Shown piece by piece: positions 11,942 through 25,112 of a stretch of DNA of 64,000 nucleotides. The DNA is from Cinclus cinclus (Eukaryota; Chordata; Aves; Passeriformes; Cinclidae). Location of the stretch: contig NC_085046.1 of NCBI RefSeq assembly GCF_963662255.1, positions 21,781,620 through 21,845,619 of the forward strand. The letters run 5' to 3'. Below the pieces are notes generated by a model. It saw only the letters and a list, made by a program, of their open reading frames with translations, had not been told where the DNA came from and did no database searches. Both the position numbers and the translations under genes were made by a program. Positions within the stretch are counted from its first letter, which is position 1. Each line of letters starts with the position of its first letter.

Positions 11942-14909
11942 ACTAATTACTCTAAGTGATAAACAAAGCTAATGGCCCATAAATATGAACTTTCATGTAA
12001 CAGAATTTATGATTTCTAAATAGAAGGGGTGAGTCAATGCATGTGGCTTTAATACTGAAAAAGTTTGAGCAGCCTGTTCTTACACCCTCAATATTTTTCT
12101 ACTGCTACCATAATTGACAGTATGCCAACAGGTGCCTACATAAATGTGCAGGCACATTTATAACTGTAAAATAGGAAATCTTGAAGGAAAAACTAGAGAT
12201 TTATAGACTGGTATAACAAATGAGGCTAGGTGCTCAGTGGGTACTATCATATCACTGCTGAAAACACATGCTCAGATAATGGCATAGGGCACAGAATAAA
12301 ATATATGATCTCTCTGCTTCTCTACATGCCCAAATTATCACCAGGCTTTGCAACACTGGGTGGGTACACTAAAGAGAGTCTGAGACAGCAGCATTAAAGC
12401 AGGTCTGAACTGAGGTGCCTTGGCAGATAAGACTGTTCACATGAGCTGCTGGAGATAACTGCTATTCCTGCTTTTGGGCAAGCACATCACTCAGCATTTC
12501 CCTTGTTTAGGAAGACAGAAGGGAATCATAATGTCTTGGGAAAGGAGACATGAGATCCCACCCTGAAACACATCCCAGAGCCATCCAAGATTACTGTGGG
12601 ATGCCATGGGAAGCTAGAAGGCTGGACTTCCCTGCCTGCCACCACAGCCAGATATATGAAAACTCAAAAAATGAAGTGGAGGTTGCCCCCATACATCTCA
12701 AAATCAGTTACCCATGAGTACTCTTCAAGGGACAGCAAATGAGGAACAGGTGGCAAATAAGACTGGGAAACAAGCACAATAAGCAATACTAGTAACCCCA
12801 AGTCAGTAGGACTAATACCACATGCTGAAATTAAGTTAAACTATCTTTAAGAGCTTTGGTTGTTGTGCTTCTCATTTAGTCTTGAAACACATTAAAGGTA
12901 TTTTGAAGTGCAGTAACTAGTCACTGGCAAGTGACACTTGTTCTTCTGTTGTTTTAAGGAGTATCATTAGACTTTCAGTTTTGTGAGATTAATTTACTTC
13001 TTCTGGAGTCCTGTGCTTATGATAAATGCTGTACTGCCAGTTTCTGTTTTCTGCCATAAGGGCCTGAGAACGCTTGCTGTAGTTTGGCAACCCCCTAAAG
13101 AAAGCCTCCATACCAACAACATAGAGATAGCTCTACTTAATTTTCCTCCTTGGTTCAGGGAGATATTTAAATGCTGGCAGTTTTTATTAATATCATGTCC
13201 TATTTATTTACTTGCATTCTTTACCGGTTCATTAAAAAAGGGATTAAAAATTAGTTCTTTCATTTTAGAGCAGCCAGGGATCAGAGCTTGCTTTGAGTTG
13301 AAATTGCCTTAAGAGCCCTCCTTCTCTCAATGATAGCAGTGCTTGTAACTGCTGGTAATATTTCAGGACTTAAAAGGCACAGGACTGTGGCATGACCTAA
13401 CTGATGAGATAAATATTACTGCCAAATTTCAGCTCAGCAATCTCCACTTTACACTGGTGAGCCCACCTGCTGAAAGGCCAAGAGCTCAAAGCCTTGACAT
13501 TTTCTTTGTTTTGACAAAATAAATAACATTTCTGTGTTCTACAAAATAAGCAAATTAACACAGGAAGAAAAGTACTGACACATGCTTCTCACCAAGCAAT
13601 TTCTGAAAGATATTCTAGGTCTCTTCTAGCCAACAGCTGATCCCTGCTACAAAAATTTCAGGCCTCTCTCTCTTTAGCAGGATTTCTCCACAAGCAAAAG
13701 TTCACTTTTAATCCTGCTTAACATAGATTTTTGCATGGAGCTGCTTGTGCAAATTTGAAGAAATAAGTTTTCATTCCCACCCTGGAGTCCTGTGCCCTCA
13801 CAGTATGCAGGGGTCTTGTTAGCTGCCTGGTCTGTGGCACCTTCATGAGTGGCAACATCTCCGAGCAGAACCTGATCGTGCAGACCCCGCACTATCCACA
13901 GCAATTTTGGCACTCACCAAACCTTCCAGCCAGCAGCACTCTCTAGAATACTGGAATTGCTGAGGACACTCGATAGTACTTCAAATTCTTTTTACTTTAA
14001 TATACTGAGCTTTCTGAGCTGCAGAAATTTTTACTTTTAGCTTTCTGATTTAAACTCTCCCCTGAAACAACAGCCTGTGAACTTACTTCATTTCAAATTC
14101 ATTTCTGTTGGGAAAGAATGGTAATTTTTGAAGAGTTTGACATAAGTCATTTTCCATTTCCTGAAAATTCTTAGTTATGATTTTCTTCCTATATTAAATA
14201 AATTTTTAATGAACCTCTACTTAATTTAACGAAAAGTTTTCTCAGTTCTTCTCCTGAGTTCTTTTAATAAGTCATCTATCAAATAAAACAGTAGATCACT
14301 TCTGGTAATTTTAGAAGACTGCAATATATGTGATCTTTATATTAAACAGTTCATTTGGATATCAGGGTCAACATAACTGAGTTTCATTTCAACACCAAGG
14401 GTGACATAGGTAATTTTCTTATTGACAATGACAAAAAATGTTCATCTATTCTGAGACTCAAACTGAAGAAAGCAGATATTACTTCAGATGCTGAATTCAT
14501 CTGAATGTTGATAGAATATGGAATAAGGTGAAGTATACCCAGGAAATGTAATACTTCATAATAATATTTTGATTGTAATATAATGCACAAATTTCGAGGT
14601 AGAATTTGTATCTTTTTTCCCACAGCATCTGCATTTCTGATATGTCAGTCTTAAACAACTATGCCCAAAGTCAAAAGGAAAAGCAGAAATAGAAGGGTTA
14701 CTTTCCAGAGACTCTGCCAGAAGAAAGCTGTTTCAATGTGAAATGGACTTTGCTGCACAAGAAACTTGCTCCTTTCCAACCCTGAATCATGTAAGAGGTA
14801 GATTCTTACCCCTCAAAGCACAAAGAGAGGTCACTCATCTCTGGTGAGTAGAAAGGCAGAAAAGATGTACCAGCTCCCTCAGCTCTAATGCATGCATCCC
14901 AGCAGGGCC
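11942..14909. other. Gene-free interval
   Basis: About 3 kb of mixed composition. The open frame at 12,983-13,312 (+, 109 codons) and shorter ones show no family resemblance. No RNA genes, repeats or CpG islands are apparent. Confidence 0.45.
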
Positions 14910-15525
14910 CATGAATTTGTGGGTCTCAAATTTATCTAAATTATCTCTAACCTGCTTCTCCTCAACTGAGGAAAATTCATCCTTTCCTCATACTTTCTCT
15001 CTTGGCTCCAGGGTCTGGGGTTCCTGAGGGCTGGCCTTAGCAATAAATTCTGAAGCAAAGAAGGTGTTCAGCAGCTCCACCTTCTCTGGATCCTCCACCA
15101 CCAGAGCACTCGCCCCATTCACTAGTGGTCCCACATTTTCCCTAGACTTCCTTTTGCTAATGGTGGATTTGAAGAAGCCCTTGCCAGATTTAGTTCCAAA
15201 TGGACCTTAGCCTTCCTCTCTGCTTCCTTGCATACTCTGATAGTGTTCATGTATTCTTCCCAAGTGGCCTACCCCTTCTTCCACATCCTCTACATGCTTT
15301 TCTTCTGCCAGAAGCTCTTTGTTTATCCATGCAGGTCTCATGCCTATTTCTTGGGTTTTTACTCATAGGAATGCATCAATCTTGAGCTTGGAGGAAATGA
15401 ACCATGAATACTATCCAGTTTTCTTGAGCCCCTGTTGCCTCCAGGTCTCTATCCCATGGTAATCTATCAGGCAAATACATGAAGAGACCAAAGTCCAGCC
15501 CCTGAAGTCCAGCATAGTAAGAATG
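14910..15525 (-). mobile_element. CR1 LINE fragment, ORF2 region between endonuclease and reverse transcriptase, antisense
   Basis: Read on the minus strand, about 600 bp follow the avian CR1 consensus in order. The region encodes the ORF2 linker between the apurinic endonuclease domain and the reverse transcriptase. Plus-strand landmarks are CTGAAGCAAAGAAGGTGTTC, CCCACATTTTCCCTAGACTT, TTCTTCCCAAGTGGCCTAC, CTTTGTTTATCCATGCAGG and GAGACCAAAGTCCAGCCCC. Relative to the consensus as I remember it, roughly 25 bp are missing where GAAGAAGCCCTTGCCAGA joins. Frameshifts elsewhere make it a dead copy. It lacks the CR1 3' end, so it is an internal piece separated from its terminus by rearrangement or decay. 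Confidence 0.85.
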
Positions 15526-18500
15526 CATTGATTTTTTTTGAAGAAAGTAATATTTTTAATAGGATGCCTTAATTCTATTTTTACAAATTGTCATTAAAAT
15601 ATTTCATATTCTAGTCATACCATTCTTCCAGTGTTGATGGATTATGTAATTATACAGAAAGCCATTAGATTGGAAAAAAAAACTCCAAAATCAGTTTTTA
15701 GTCAAAAGACTACTTAAAACTCCATTTTGATCAATTTTCCTTTTCTAATAGCATGTAATAAGATAGAAAATTTCAACATCTTTCATGAGCAGAAATGCCT
15801 GGCTTTCAGTATTCCTATGTATAATAGCAAAGTCTTCATCTTTAAACTCCAGAAGGCAGACTATTTTGCTTCAGTTGACCTTTAACAAGATATTTTCTTT
15901 CTGGTCTTCATTCTGCATTACACTAGCCTCAGTGAAATATGCAAAGTGACTATCTTCTGATGAGCCATGATTCTATTTTCAGTGCTGCAGTTATCATTCA
16001 AATCTGTCAAAACCAAATTGCAACACTTTGCAAAACAAGTACAGGAATATAAGCACAATCCTCAGCTGCATATGTTGTGTTGGCACCACTTTCAATCCAG
16101 AAGGTATAGACAGGCTGTAAATTTCAAAGTACTGCACTATGTCCCAAATCACATTTTCTGCAGTGTGCTCTTCACCAAAACCTTTAGCATGCAGTTCTGT
16201 GCATTTCCTAATGTCTCCTTGGCTGATTTGCAGATTTTACTTGAAACATTGCCTGATGGTCTGGCTGATGCACTGTGGAGCTGAATATTGGGTTGACTTG
16301 CCTTTGGGCATATGAAAAATCTCTCCAAGCATCCTGCTTTGGGTTATGCATTACTCCCTTGCCAACTTATTCAAAAGGCTGTGAAATAGCTTTTTAGCAA
16401 AGACAAACCTGCAAGGAGGAGCAGAGTAATGGAGGTCAGATTCTGGCCAGCATTTGATGAATGCTTCCCTGGTAACTATGATTTCATGGTAAAAATCAAT
16501 CCAGAAATTTTCTCTGCTGCAGTTTTATTCCTGTACTCTGCAGTTGAAAGATTCATTACAGATTGGCTTTTTATAACCAGTCATTTTAGGCAACTTTACT
16601 TGGAAAACCAAAAGTTTACATAATGAAGACTGATTATGTTCAGTTTAGGCATCCTATGACCTTTTACATTCTTGGAAGTGTGCTTCTAACAACCATAGTA
16701 AGTGTGGTTGAAAAGATGAGCTGCTCCATCTGAAATGCATTTGCTTTAATGTCTTCCCCATGAAGCTCTCTGTTTTCTATGCCTTTTGACACAAGTTCTG
16801 GTATTTCTCCCTCAAAATGGTATTCCAGACTGATAGTACCAGCTGTCCACCTTTTGTCCCCCCTGCTGACTTTGGTGTGACAGATGGTGCAAACAGCCTG
16901 GCACATAGCTGTTGGATCAATATAAGGGACAAAATACCTGCCAGATTGCTGATGACTAAGATGTTACATACTCTGGCACCATTGGACAGCTTAGCAAAAA
17001 AGGCACTAGCCTGAAGGGAAAATAACCATATCCATTTTAAATTTTTTCCAGGTTTTTTTTTTTGTTGTTTTTTTGTTTTTTTTCAGGATAACTGCTATTT
17101 TGAATTCTGGGGAAAAAAATACTTCTAAAACCTCCTAGAATTTTCACCTCACTACCACAGAATCACTGTAAGACTAAGCCTCCAGTCCTTCTGCTTTATT
17201 ATAGCTGGATAAACTGTTACTGCCTCTTGTCAGTTCCACTTCCAGATGTCAGCTATACTTTCAGATCTTCCAATAGTTCAAGAACTACTTTTTGGAGTAA
17301 CTGTCCTCTCTAAGTATGGCCTTAAAGACTTTTATTTTTACTCTGAGTATTCAAGCAGAAGCCTTGCTTTTGGAGTCATCCAAGCACTGGAGGACTCAAA
17401 AGAGAAAGTGAATGATTGGAGGATGTTTTCCTCACTTGGCTTGCACAGGATTTTGTAGATGTTCAGTAGTGGAGCTGGCAATACTCAAGTTGGCACACAT
17501 GACCAAGTCTGTTCTTGACAGATCTCCAGGTGGTTGGTCACAGTTTTGTAGTTGCATCTTCAAAGTTTGCACAACTGACATAAAGAGATACCAAGCAAAA
17601 AAACAAGAGTCCCAGTCTGAAGGTTTTGTGTATGACTGAAAAGCATATGAAAAATAGAAACACGTTTAATTGTACATTTTCAATTATAAAAAGCAAAGGA
17701 AATGGCACAGACTTTATAGAGGCACAGGAATGGAGGAGGAGAAGGAACAAGAATCATCAGCAACTGAAAGCAAATGGTGGAAGTGCATGAAGCACCTTCT
17801 CATCCTCTCATCCAGCCTGCCTGCACTTCCCTATCACTTCCTGAAAGTTCATCTCTGACACAGTTCAAAGACAGATGAAAGTGTTTTGACAACCCACAGC
17901 ATCAGACCCCCAGGAAACCTTCTCGGGACTTCATAAGGCAATTAAATATCTTCACTCTCTGGAGAGAAGCCAAAGGATTCCTTCGGAATCCTGAAATCCT
18001 GGAATGAGCTTTTTTTTCACTAGTTTTAGCAACAGACGAAAGTAAAAATAACAGTTAATTACTAGAAGGCAATTTCCTTGATTGCCTCCCATAGATCCTC
18101 AATGAAGTGTTTAGGAATGTCCCAGCTTACTAAAAACCTGGAGAAGCTCAGCAGCAGTGCTAATGCTCCCCCCAGTCCCAGGGCTGCACTGACTCCATCC
18201 CTTCTGCTCTGAGGTGGACCTAGGTACCACCTCTGGTGTCTAAGATCAGCTAATGAATGCTTCAGCTGATAAGACCCTCCCAGTCTGGGTCTCCCCATGC
18301 AGTCAGTAATGACAATAACATGATGTTTAGGCAGAATGGATATTACAGGTCTGAGCCTGTCCTTCTTCTGTCTAGGGAGGAAGCCAAGGTCTGGCCAGTA
18401 CAAGGCATGAGTTGCTTGTATCAGTCTCAGGTGCTGATTTCATAGCAAAATGGGAACACAACCCCTGGGGTCACACTGCTCGCTGCTATGGGGGGTTCAA

Positions 18501-19513
18501 AGCCTGGATTTTCTGCTTGCCTTGACTGCGGAGGCAAAGCGGGGAACTGCTTCTGGTGGCTTTGAGAAAGAGCAACCAAGTAGCAGCACCAGAGGTGGAT
18601 TTGGGGATTTTAGGGGTCAGAGAGGAGAAAGGGGAAAAAAAAAGATACAGTAACACCTGGGGAAGGGAAGGGAACAAATGGAGATAAAACCACCATGAGA
18701 AGAAAACAAAAAGAAAACAGAAGGCAAAGAATATTGGGAAAGAAAATAGGAAAAAATCTGGATAAAAGTAAAAAGGGAGATGCAGTAACTGAGATGGGGA
18801 TTACCTGTCCTACTTACCCCTGAAATTTTCTAAACCAGAAGCCTATAAGAGTGATCTAGTCACTCTGATTCTGGTCTCTGATCCAAATGTAATCCCATTT
18901 ATATCCAGTCTGAGACATCAGAAAATAAAAAAAAAGTATTTATTTTACCTTTTTTTGTTTTCTTTTATTACATGACTATGCCAAAAATGTTACAGGGTAA
19001 CTCATCATCTTCATCAGCATTCTTTGTCACTCAAAAATAAATTGTGTTAATACTGAAAGTAATATGTATAAGGCATAAAGAGGAGATCAGAAAGGGGAAG
19101 ATTTTCCTGCATTACTCTCAATATTGTCTTAATTACATTTGTGTTGTGAGTTATTCCTTAGCTTGAACTAGATAGTCAAAAAAATTATTATCCCAAATAA
19201 AGAAGTCTTTCATTTCCTGAATCATCACCAGACAAGACTGTCAGGGTATTCAATGAGTTCCTTTCTCAAGAAGATACTGTGCACTGCAGGAGCTCAGCTG
19301 CCTTCCTTCCATCCCATCCACAGAAGTAGTCCTGTGCAGATGCATCTCAGAGGAGTAGCAAAGTGCACCTTCCTTCACATTAGCAGGGTTTGCAGTGTTC
19401 CCACCCTGCTGCATCCTACTCTTTGGGGATGCAGTTTGGGCCAAACCTCATGGGTTATACAGGCTGGGAGGTGCAGCCACAGTTTTCCAACCATCTCATT
19501 GCCCAGCATCTTA
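15526..19513. other. Interval with clustered unidentified open frames, no defended gene
   Basis: This interval holds several moderately long frames: 15,967-16,284 (+), 16,429-16,623 (+), 16,664-16,906 (-), 17,246-17,458 (+), 18,062-18,403 (-, TTG start, with a hydrophobic stretch). None has a recognisable domain. The run from 15.97 to 17.6 kb is less AT-rich and stays open for long stretches on both strands, which could fit a decayed processed pseudogene, but I cannot name a parent. A T-rich tract lies at about 17,052-17,082. Confidence 0.35.
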
Positions 19514-19690
19514 TCATGGAATCACAGGATGGTTTGGGTTGGAAGGCACCTTAAAGATCATCCAGTTCCAACACCACTGCCATGAGCAGGGACACCTTGC
19601 ACTGGACCAGGTTGCTCAGAGCCATTCAAACTAGCCTTGAACATTTGCAGGGATGGAGCACTCACAGTTTCCCTGGGCACCCCTCTCACA
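19514..19690 (-). mobile_element. CR1 LINE, 3' end, antisense, relatively young copy
   Basis: A clear antisense CR1 3' end. It starts ATCATGGAATCACAGGATGG and continues GGTTGGAAGGCACCTTAAAG, ATCATCCAGTTCCAACACC and GCCATGAGCAGGGACACCTT. It then passes through a GACCAGGTTGCTCAGAGCC block to TTCCCTGGGCACCCCTCTCA. Similarity to the consensus is high, so this is one of the younger insertions in the window. It is non-coding and covers only about 180 bp of a roughly 4.5-kb element, typical of 5'-truncated CR1 copies. Confidence 0.9.
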
Positions 19691-20150
19691 GCGAGTCTGT
19701 CTTGGCACCAGCTGGCATTGGCTCTGTCAGACACAGGGAAAGCTCCTGGCAACTTCTCGCTGTAGGCATTCCTGTAGTACTCCCACTGTCAAAACCTTGC
19801 TGCTCCACAAGCCTAACACACTCCAATCTTTTAACAGGGAGGAAAGAAATTTTGCACACAAAGCTTTTTTTGCACCTAAAATTTTCTCTTGGCTAAAAGC
19901 TAAAGGTTGTATTTTCATCTCTTTCTTGCAGTAGGATTTAAAAATACTTGTTTTTTTTTTTCCCCTGGAATTATTTTTATGCCAAAATATTGCAGCAGAA
20001 CCATCACTTTGTTTCTGTGACTACATGCTGGCTTTTATGATTAAAAAAAATTTAAAAGTCCACTGAGAGACTGTATATGCTTCACATTTTTACACTTGAA
20101 TATTTTCACTTTTACCTCATTGACTTCAAAAACTGTACACATTATAATGC

Positions 20151-20169
20151 AAAAAAAAAAAAAAAAAAA
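20151..20169. repeat. A19 homopolymer
   Basis: Nineteen consecutive A residues lie in an A/T-rich context. No upstream gene-like or SINE-like body is visible, so this is recorded as a simple repeat, not as a retroposed tail. Confidence 0.95.
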
Positions 20170-22389
20170 GGAAAAAATCTACATAAGCTATTAAGAAAAA
20201 AATTACCTAAACCTGAGTTACTGGTATTTCATTCTGAGGGAAATTTTGGAAGTGTCTTTTTTCTGTTTACATATTTAAAATTAAAAAAATTACCTGAAAG
20301 TTAGTTTTCACTTTCCCAAAGCTTTTTCTTTTAAATACATACATTTTCAGAAGTATTGCATCCAGAAGAATGAATGGGTTTTAAAACCAATTGTTATTAT
20401 TTTTCTGGTCATTATTTATCATTATGCTTATTTATATTTTTTTTCAGTTAACTTAATCCTTTGAATCCTGGGATTTCTGATTTGAAAATAATCTTAGCAT
20501 TAAGTCAGAATGAAATGGTAAATTGCCTAATCTCATGTTTACATTAAAAAAATGAAAATCTTTTAGCCTGAATATTATTTGAAAGAATAACTATATTTCT
20601 GTCCTTAAATTCTATTTTTTTTAATTTATTGCCATGACTGAAGAGTTAGTTTACTTTTTTTTTTTAAGATTTTATATTCACTACATCAGCGACTAGAATC
20701 TATAAACATATCTGATACAACAACTTCAGGGTTTCAGGAAATTATAATGCTTCGAAAATGTTATATAATTACCAATTCAAAATGAAATTTAACTCCAATG
20801 AAATTTAATTTTAATTTAAAAATACTGCAGGTAATAAAATATATAAAAGGGGTGTGTTTTTTTCATGGAAAACATGCATTCCTTCATTTAAAAATGGAAT
20901 CTCCTCAGATCTGTTGGATGCCCACACAGGAATAAGGAGAGACAGAAGACTCCTAAGACATGGATTTCTGCTGGATCTGGATTTCCCTGCTGTGGGACAG
21001 GCAAGCTCTGTTGTCCCTGATGAGACAGATGGCATGTTGCTCTGTGGCTGCGGATGCCCTGGCCTCAGTAACTGCAGACCACAAAGGTTTCTGTCCTTGG
21101 TTCTAGAGAAGCTTTTGGAAGCCAAGCCATTTCCAAGGAACATGCTGACTTAAAAACAGGATATTGCCAGTAAAAATCAAAAACGCTTTTACATTAAAGA
21201 TATGCCTGACAGCTTGAACTCTAGGTCTGCCTATGCTGTTTTTGAGGAAACAATTTCCTACAGGAATAAGCGAGAAGCTCGAAAGCAGGAAAAGAAGCTA
21301 CAGCCTCATCCATCTTCTACTTGTTCCCTTGTTGAAAGATCATGTAAATCACAGATCAGCAGCACAGGCACAAGCATGAAATTAAATTTTTCATGCAGGG
21401 CACGTAGACTTGCACTAGCCCAGTTCCAACACTTCTCAGAACCCTCATTTGTCACATGCAAGGAGAGATTTTTGGATACATTTGTGGTTTCTTGTGGTCA
21501 CATGCAAGCTCATGGAGCTCCAGACCGTAGACAGCATTGTATAGCAGCACCATAGACAAAAGCATCCAGCTTTCCAGTGTGGTGTCTGCATACATATTCA
21601 CTGTCATTTAAAATAGTTACACACGTTTACCATCTTGTGGCAAGGATAAAGTGAATTCATCCACCTGGAGTAAAGCAAGAGCAAAATGGTGTCCTCTTAC
21701 AATATCTAGTGTAAATACACCAGTCACCATAAATATGTAAGAGGTGATCTAAGCATAAGAGCAGTCTGCTTAAAACCAAATATGTTATTTGAAGAGGCTA
21801 ATTAAAAACTTTTTCAGAAAGATGCATGTAGGATATCTAGCTGTTTCTTCATTTCGAATGAACAAAAATGCACTGAAATCTCCCTATAAAATGTATACAG
21901 TGCAGTGGCAGAACCGCACGATTTAACTTCTTCAATAAATAACAACTCCAAGTTTTTTGCTTCTACTTCAGATTTTAAATTGTCTGTTTTGTCCCAGGTG
22001 GGTCAGCTGGCTTAATTAAAGGTACAGCTTTGTTCATTTGCTTGACAATCACAATCACTGTTATTATAAAGATTGTGCTGCCTGTTGGTTTCCAGACAAC
22101 TTTCAGATATCAACAAATTTCCAATCAAGTCATGCGTATAGGTATGAGAAGACAGCACTTGAAAGCCAAATAATTCTACAGTAAAAGAGACTTATGCTTC
22201 TTCCCTCTCCTCTCAAGGTAATGCACTGTGTACATTCTTAATCTTTCTGCCTCTCTTACTAGTTAACAATGACCTGCTGTCTCTGTGCATAAAGATTAAA
22301 ACTTAAATTAAAACATTACTTGAATTACTCACTATGGATTTGCTGCCCCTGGACTTGACCCACTCCCCCAGCAAAATATACTTACAGTG

Positions 22390-22408
22390 AAAAAAAAAAA
22401 AAAAAAAA
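22390..22408. repeat. A19 homopolymer
   Basis: Nineteen consecutive A residues between the two candidate conserved blocks at 21.9 and 22.4 kb. This is a simple repeat; no target duplication or retroposed body is seen. Confidence 0.95.
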
Positions 22409-24969
22409 TATCAAGCAGGGACAGGGCTTCCCGTTTGGTCCCTAAGACTGTCTGGGACCATAATGACTCAATTCATTTTGCCCTCCGATTAATGGAGCAA
22501 GCTCAAGTATTATAAGAAGGACTTTAATTCCCTCTGATGTTTTCATTATGAATTCCTTTGTGGCAGAACTCATTTGCAATAATGCATATGTAATTTTGGA
22601 AACCAAAAGGAAATCCTGTAGCCTTCAGGACATTATTAACCTGCAGAAATGCTGAGGCACATGTAAAACTCAAATATGCTAGCGCCAGCAACCTCTCGAA
22701 ACATTTTAAGAGTAAAATTGATAAGTAAAGCTGCATCTCACTACTGAGAAGTTAAAATGGCTTAATTAAAAATGGTTAAAACCTAATGGTATTAGTGACA
22801 CTTAAGCTGTCTACTCAGATCATTTCTAAGGCTGCAGAGATATACACTGTCATGTTTAAAGGTGTTCAGTAACTTTACTATCAAAAGATATTTAGAACTG
22901 AATCATGTGCATCAGTAATAAATATCCCCTCTCTTCTTTTTCTGCATGGTCCATTATGTTTCTTTTTTAAACAGTGTTTGTCATCCACAGATATAAGACC
23001 TGATATTTTTTCCAAAGCAAAAAAATTCAGTTTTGACTTAATGCTCTTTTAATAACTATACACTTCTGTATTTTGAAGCCAATGCTGTCTTATTTCATGC
23101 AGTGAGTCCAAGATTATTGTCTCCAGTAGTTTATGGATTTATATAAAATAACCAGTGTCAGATTTCACTTTGAGGTGGTGGCGTAATTCTGGATTTGATA
23201 TCTCTAATTCGACAGGGTAAAATATTTTTATGTCTAGTATTCACAATAAATGCAATCAAGGGCTGGTTAGGAAGTTAAGGAAACTTCCCTGTCTGACCAT
23301 TTGGGAGGCACTCTGGCCATCACATTCCCACCACCAATTTTAACACCTGGGTCTGGGGTCCATTCACAACAGGCAGCTCCAGTGAGCTGGCAGGTTCCTT
23401 GCTTGGCCCCCAGCTCATCCTACTCTGACAGTCAGACAAGCTTTCCTGACCAGTTCCACCCTGGGTTTCCCATAGCAGTCTCAGACCTCTGTCGCCTCTA
23501 AGTGATTTTTATCATGGTGCAGCAATAGAACAGCTTGAGCTGGCTGTCTCCAGGAAGGGACCTTGGACTTTTTCACCTTCACAGTCTACGCATGTGGTAG
23601 TCTGGGAATTCCAGCCAGGCCATTGGGTCCTGATGTGTCTCTGGTCACCTGGATGGTGACACTGGTCTTTGTGCACTTTGTTGTACAAAGGATTGGCACC
23701 AGGTCACAGTCTCTCACTTTGAGCTCCCATCAGCCACAGCTCTACCTGCAGCTTACACTGACCTACCTGCACTTCAGGTATTCTTCAATATTCCACTAAC
23801 CAGTGGCTGCAGCCCCCATCCACTGTGTCAGGAGTTGTAGGGACAAGAAGTATCACTAAGAATTATTTTATTCTGCTTATGTCAACCTTTTCTTATTGTA
23901 GTAAAAATCAATGCATATCTCATTTGTTGTTTTGAATCCACAGGTTTGTATAGAGAAAGATATCAATTATCCTTTGTGACTGAACCCAGAATAAGAACAG
24001 GAGAATTTTCTGGTTCAGAAAGCTGAAGGATATAACTAGGAAGATGTAAAATCAAGGAAAATGTTTAACATACTTTCCTGATTTTCTCAGACTCAAACTC
24101 TCTTGTTCAGTGTGTCTCCTAAACTTAACATAGTATTTATTGCTCACTGGCAAACTGCAAGGGATCTCTTTTATAAGTACTTTTCCAATCATTGTTTACA
24201 TACATTCAAGGCTCTTGTGTTCATGAGATCTTTTGCAAGTACTCACACAAGGCTATTGTCTGTAGGCTGGAGAATCAGCTGCTTTTGCTTTCTTTGAACC
24301 CAGCTTCAAGTGTTGCCTGAAAGTTTACTAAATCCCAGCTCAGGAAGGAGACATGTAAGGAGTGTCCCTTGCTGATGACACAAAATGGAAAAATCTTGCT
24401 TAAAGTTCCTGCTGAGGGAAAAAAAAATCCAGGACTATTCAACATTGCTTAGAAAACCTTTGTGTTAATGAACAAACTGGCCTTGAAAATGAGCTTTTTC
24501 CCCATGGGACAACAAACTGTAGCCAAAAGATCAATGCTATGCCATTATCTAGCAGGGAGAATTCCCAACTAATAACACAGCAGAGGATGGGTACAAAGGA
24601 CTGCCCCTGTCACTGCCTTTCCTCCCAATGGATGTTGCCTGTAGAACACGGTGGGAAATGCCTGGGAGTGGACGTCTGACTGTTGGGCTGTGCATCATTC
24701 CCCAGATGAAGTTCACAACCCTAAAGTGATATCCTCAAGCACAGACAGAATGCAGAAAGGTAGGAAAATTCTTAGGAGCTACAAAACTATGCAAAGGTCT
24801 TCTACAAAGCTGTGAATATGTGAAAAACACAAACAGCTACAATTTTTCGGCATCATCAGTAGCTGTGTTTTTTTCCTGTATTTTTATTGGACAAATTTCT
24901 CTTTCTCTTCCCACTTTATGCCATTCATAATTTTGCAGTTGTCTTTTGCATCCTAAGTCATCTCTTCCA

Positions 24970-25112
24970 TGTTGAGAAGCCCCAGCCAACTCAATTATTC
25001 CTTATATGAAACAGCACACATTTCATTGTGCTTGTCACCCTTCTCTGAACCTGCACCAGTTCTAAAACATCCTTTCTGAGATGAGGGGAGTAGAATGCAC
25101 ATGATATCCAAA
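24970..25112 (-). mobile_element. Old CR1-like LINE fragment, antisense
   Basis: The plus strand carries, in order, GAGAAGCCCCAGCCAACTCA, CTTGTCACCCTTCTCTGAAC, a CTGCACCAGTTCTAAAACAT block and CCTTTCTGAGATGAGGGGAG. This is the usual antisense order for the 3' portion of CR1 ORF2 and adjoining sequence, with considerable divergence. The fragment is about 140 bp, non-coding and ancient. Confidence 0.6.

Larger units (their letters stand above)
19691..24969. other. Gene-free interval with possible conserved non-coding blocks
   Basis: No exon, RNA gene or repeat family is recognised. Poly-A runs lie at 20,151-20,169 and 22,390-22,408. The segments 21,900-22,140 and 22,430-22,740 are rich in homeodomain-type and octamer-like motifs (TTAATTAA at 22,012-22,019, ATGCATATG at 22,582-22,590). 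They look like vertebrate conserved non-coding DNA, but conservation cannot be judged from one sequence. The part at 23,260-23,860 is more GC-rich than its surroundings and might be an old unidentified repeat. Confidence 0.4.

Noticed and set aside
18062..18403. 113-codon minus-strand frame with a hydrophobic, membrane-like segment
   Set aside because: It starts at TTG, overlaps an opposite-strand frame, has no homologue I recognise and no signs of exon borders.
20151..20169. Poly-A as tail of a processed pseudogene or SINE
   Set aside because: No gene-like or SINE-like body upstream and no flanking target duplication could be found; the same holds for the A runs at 22,390 and 41,262.
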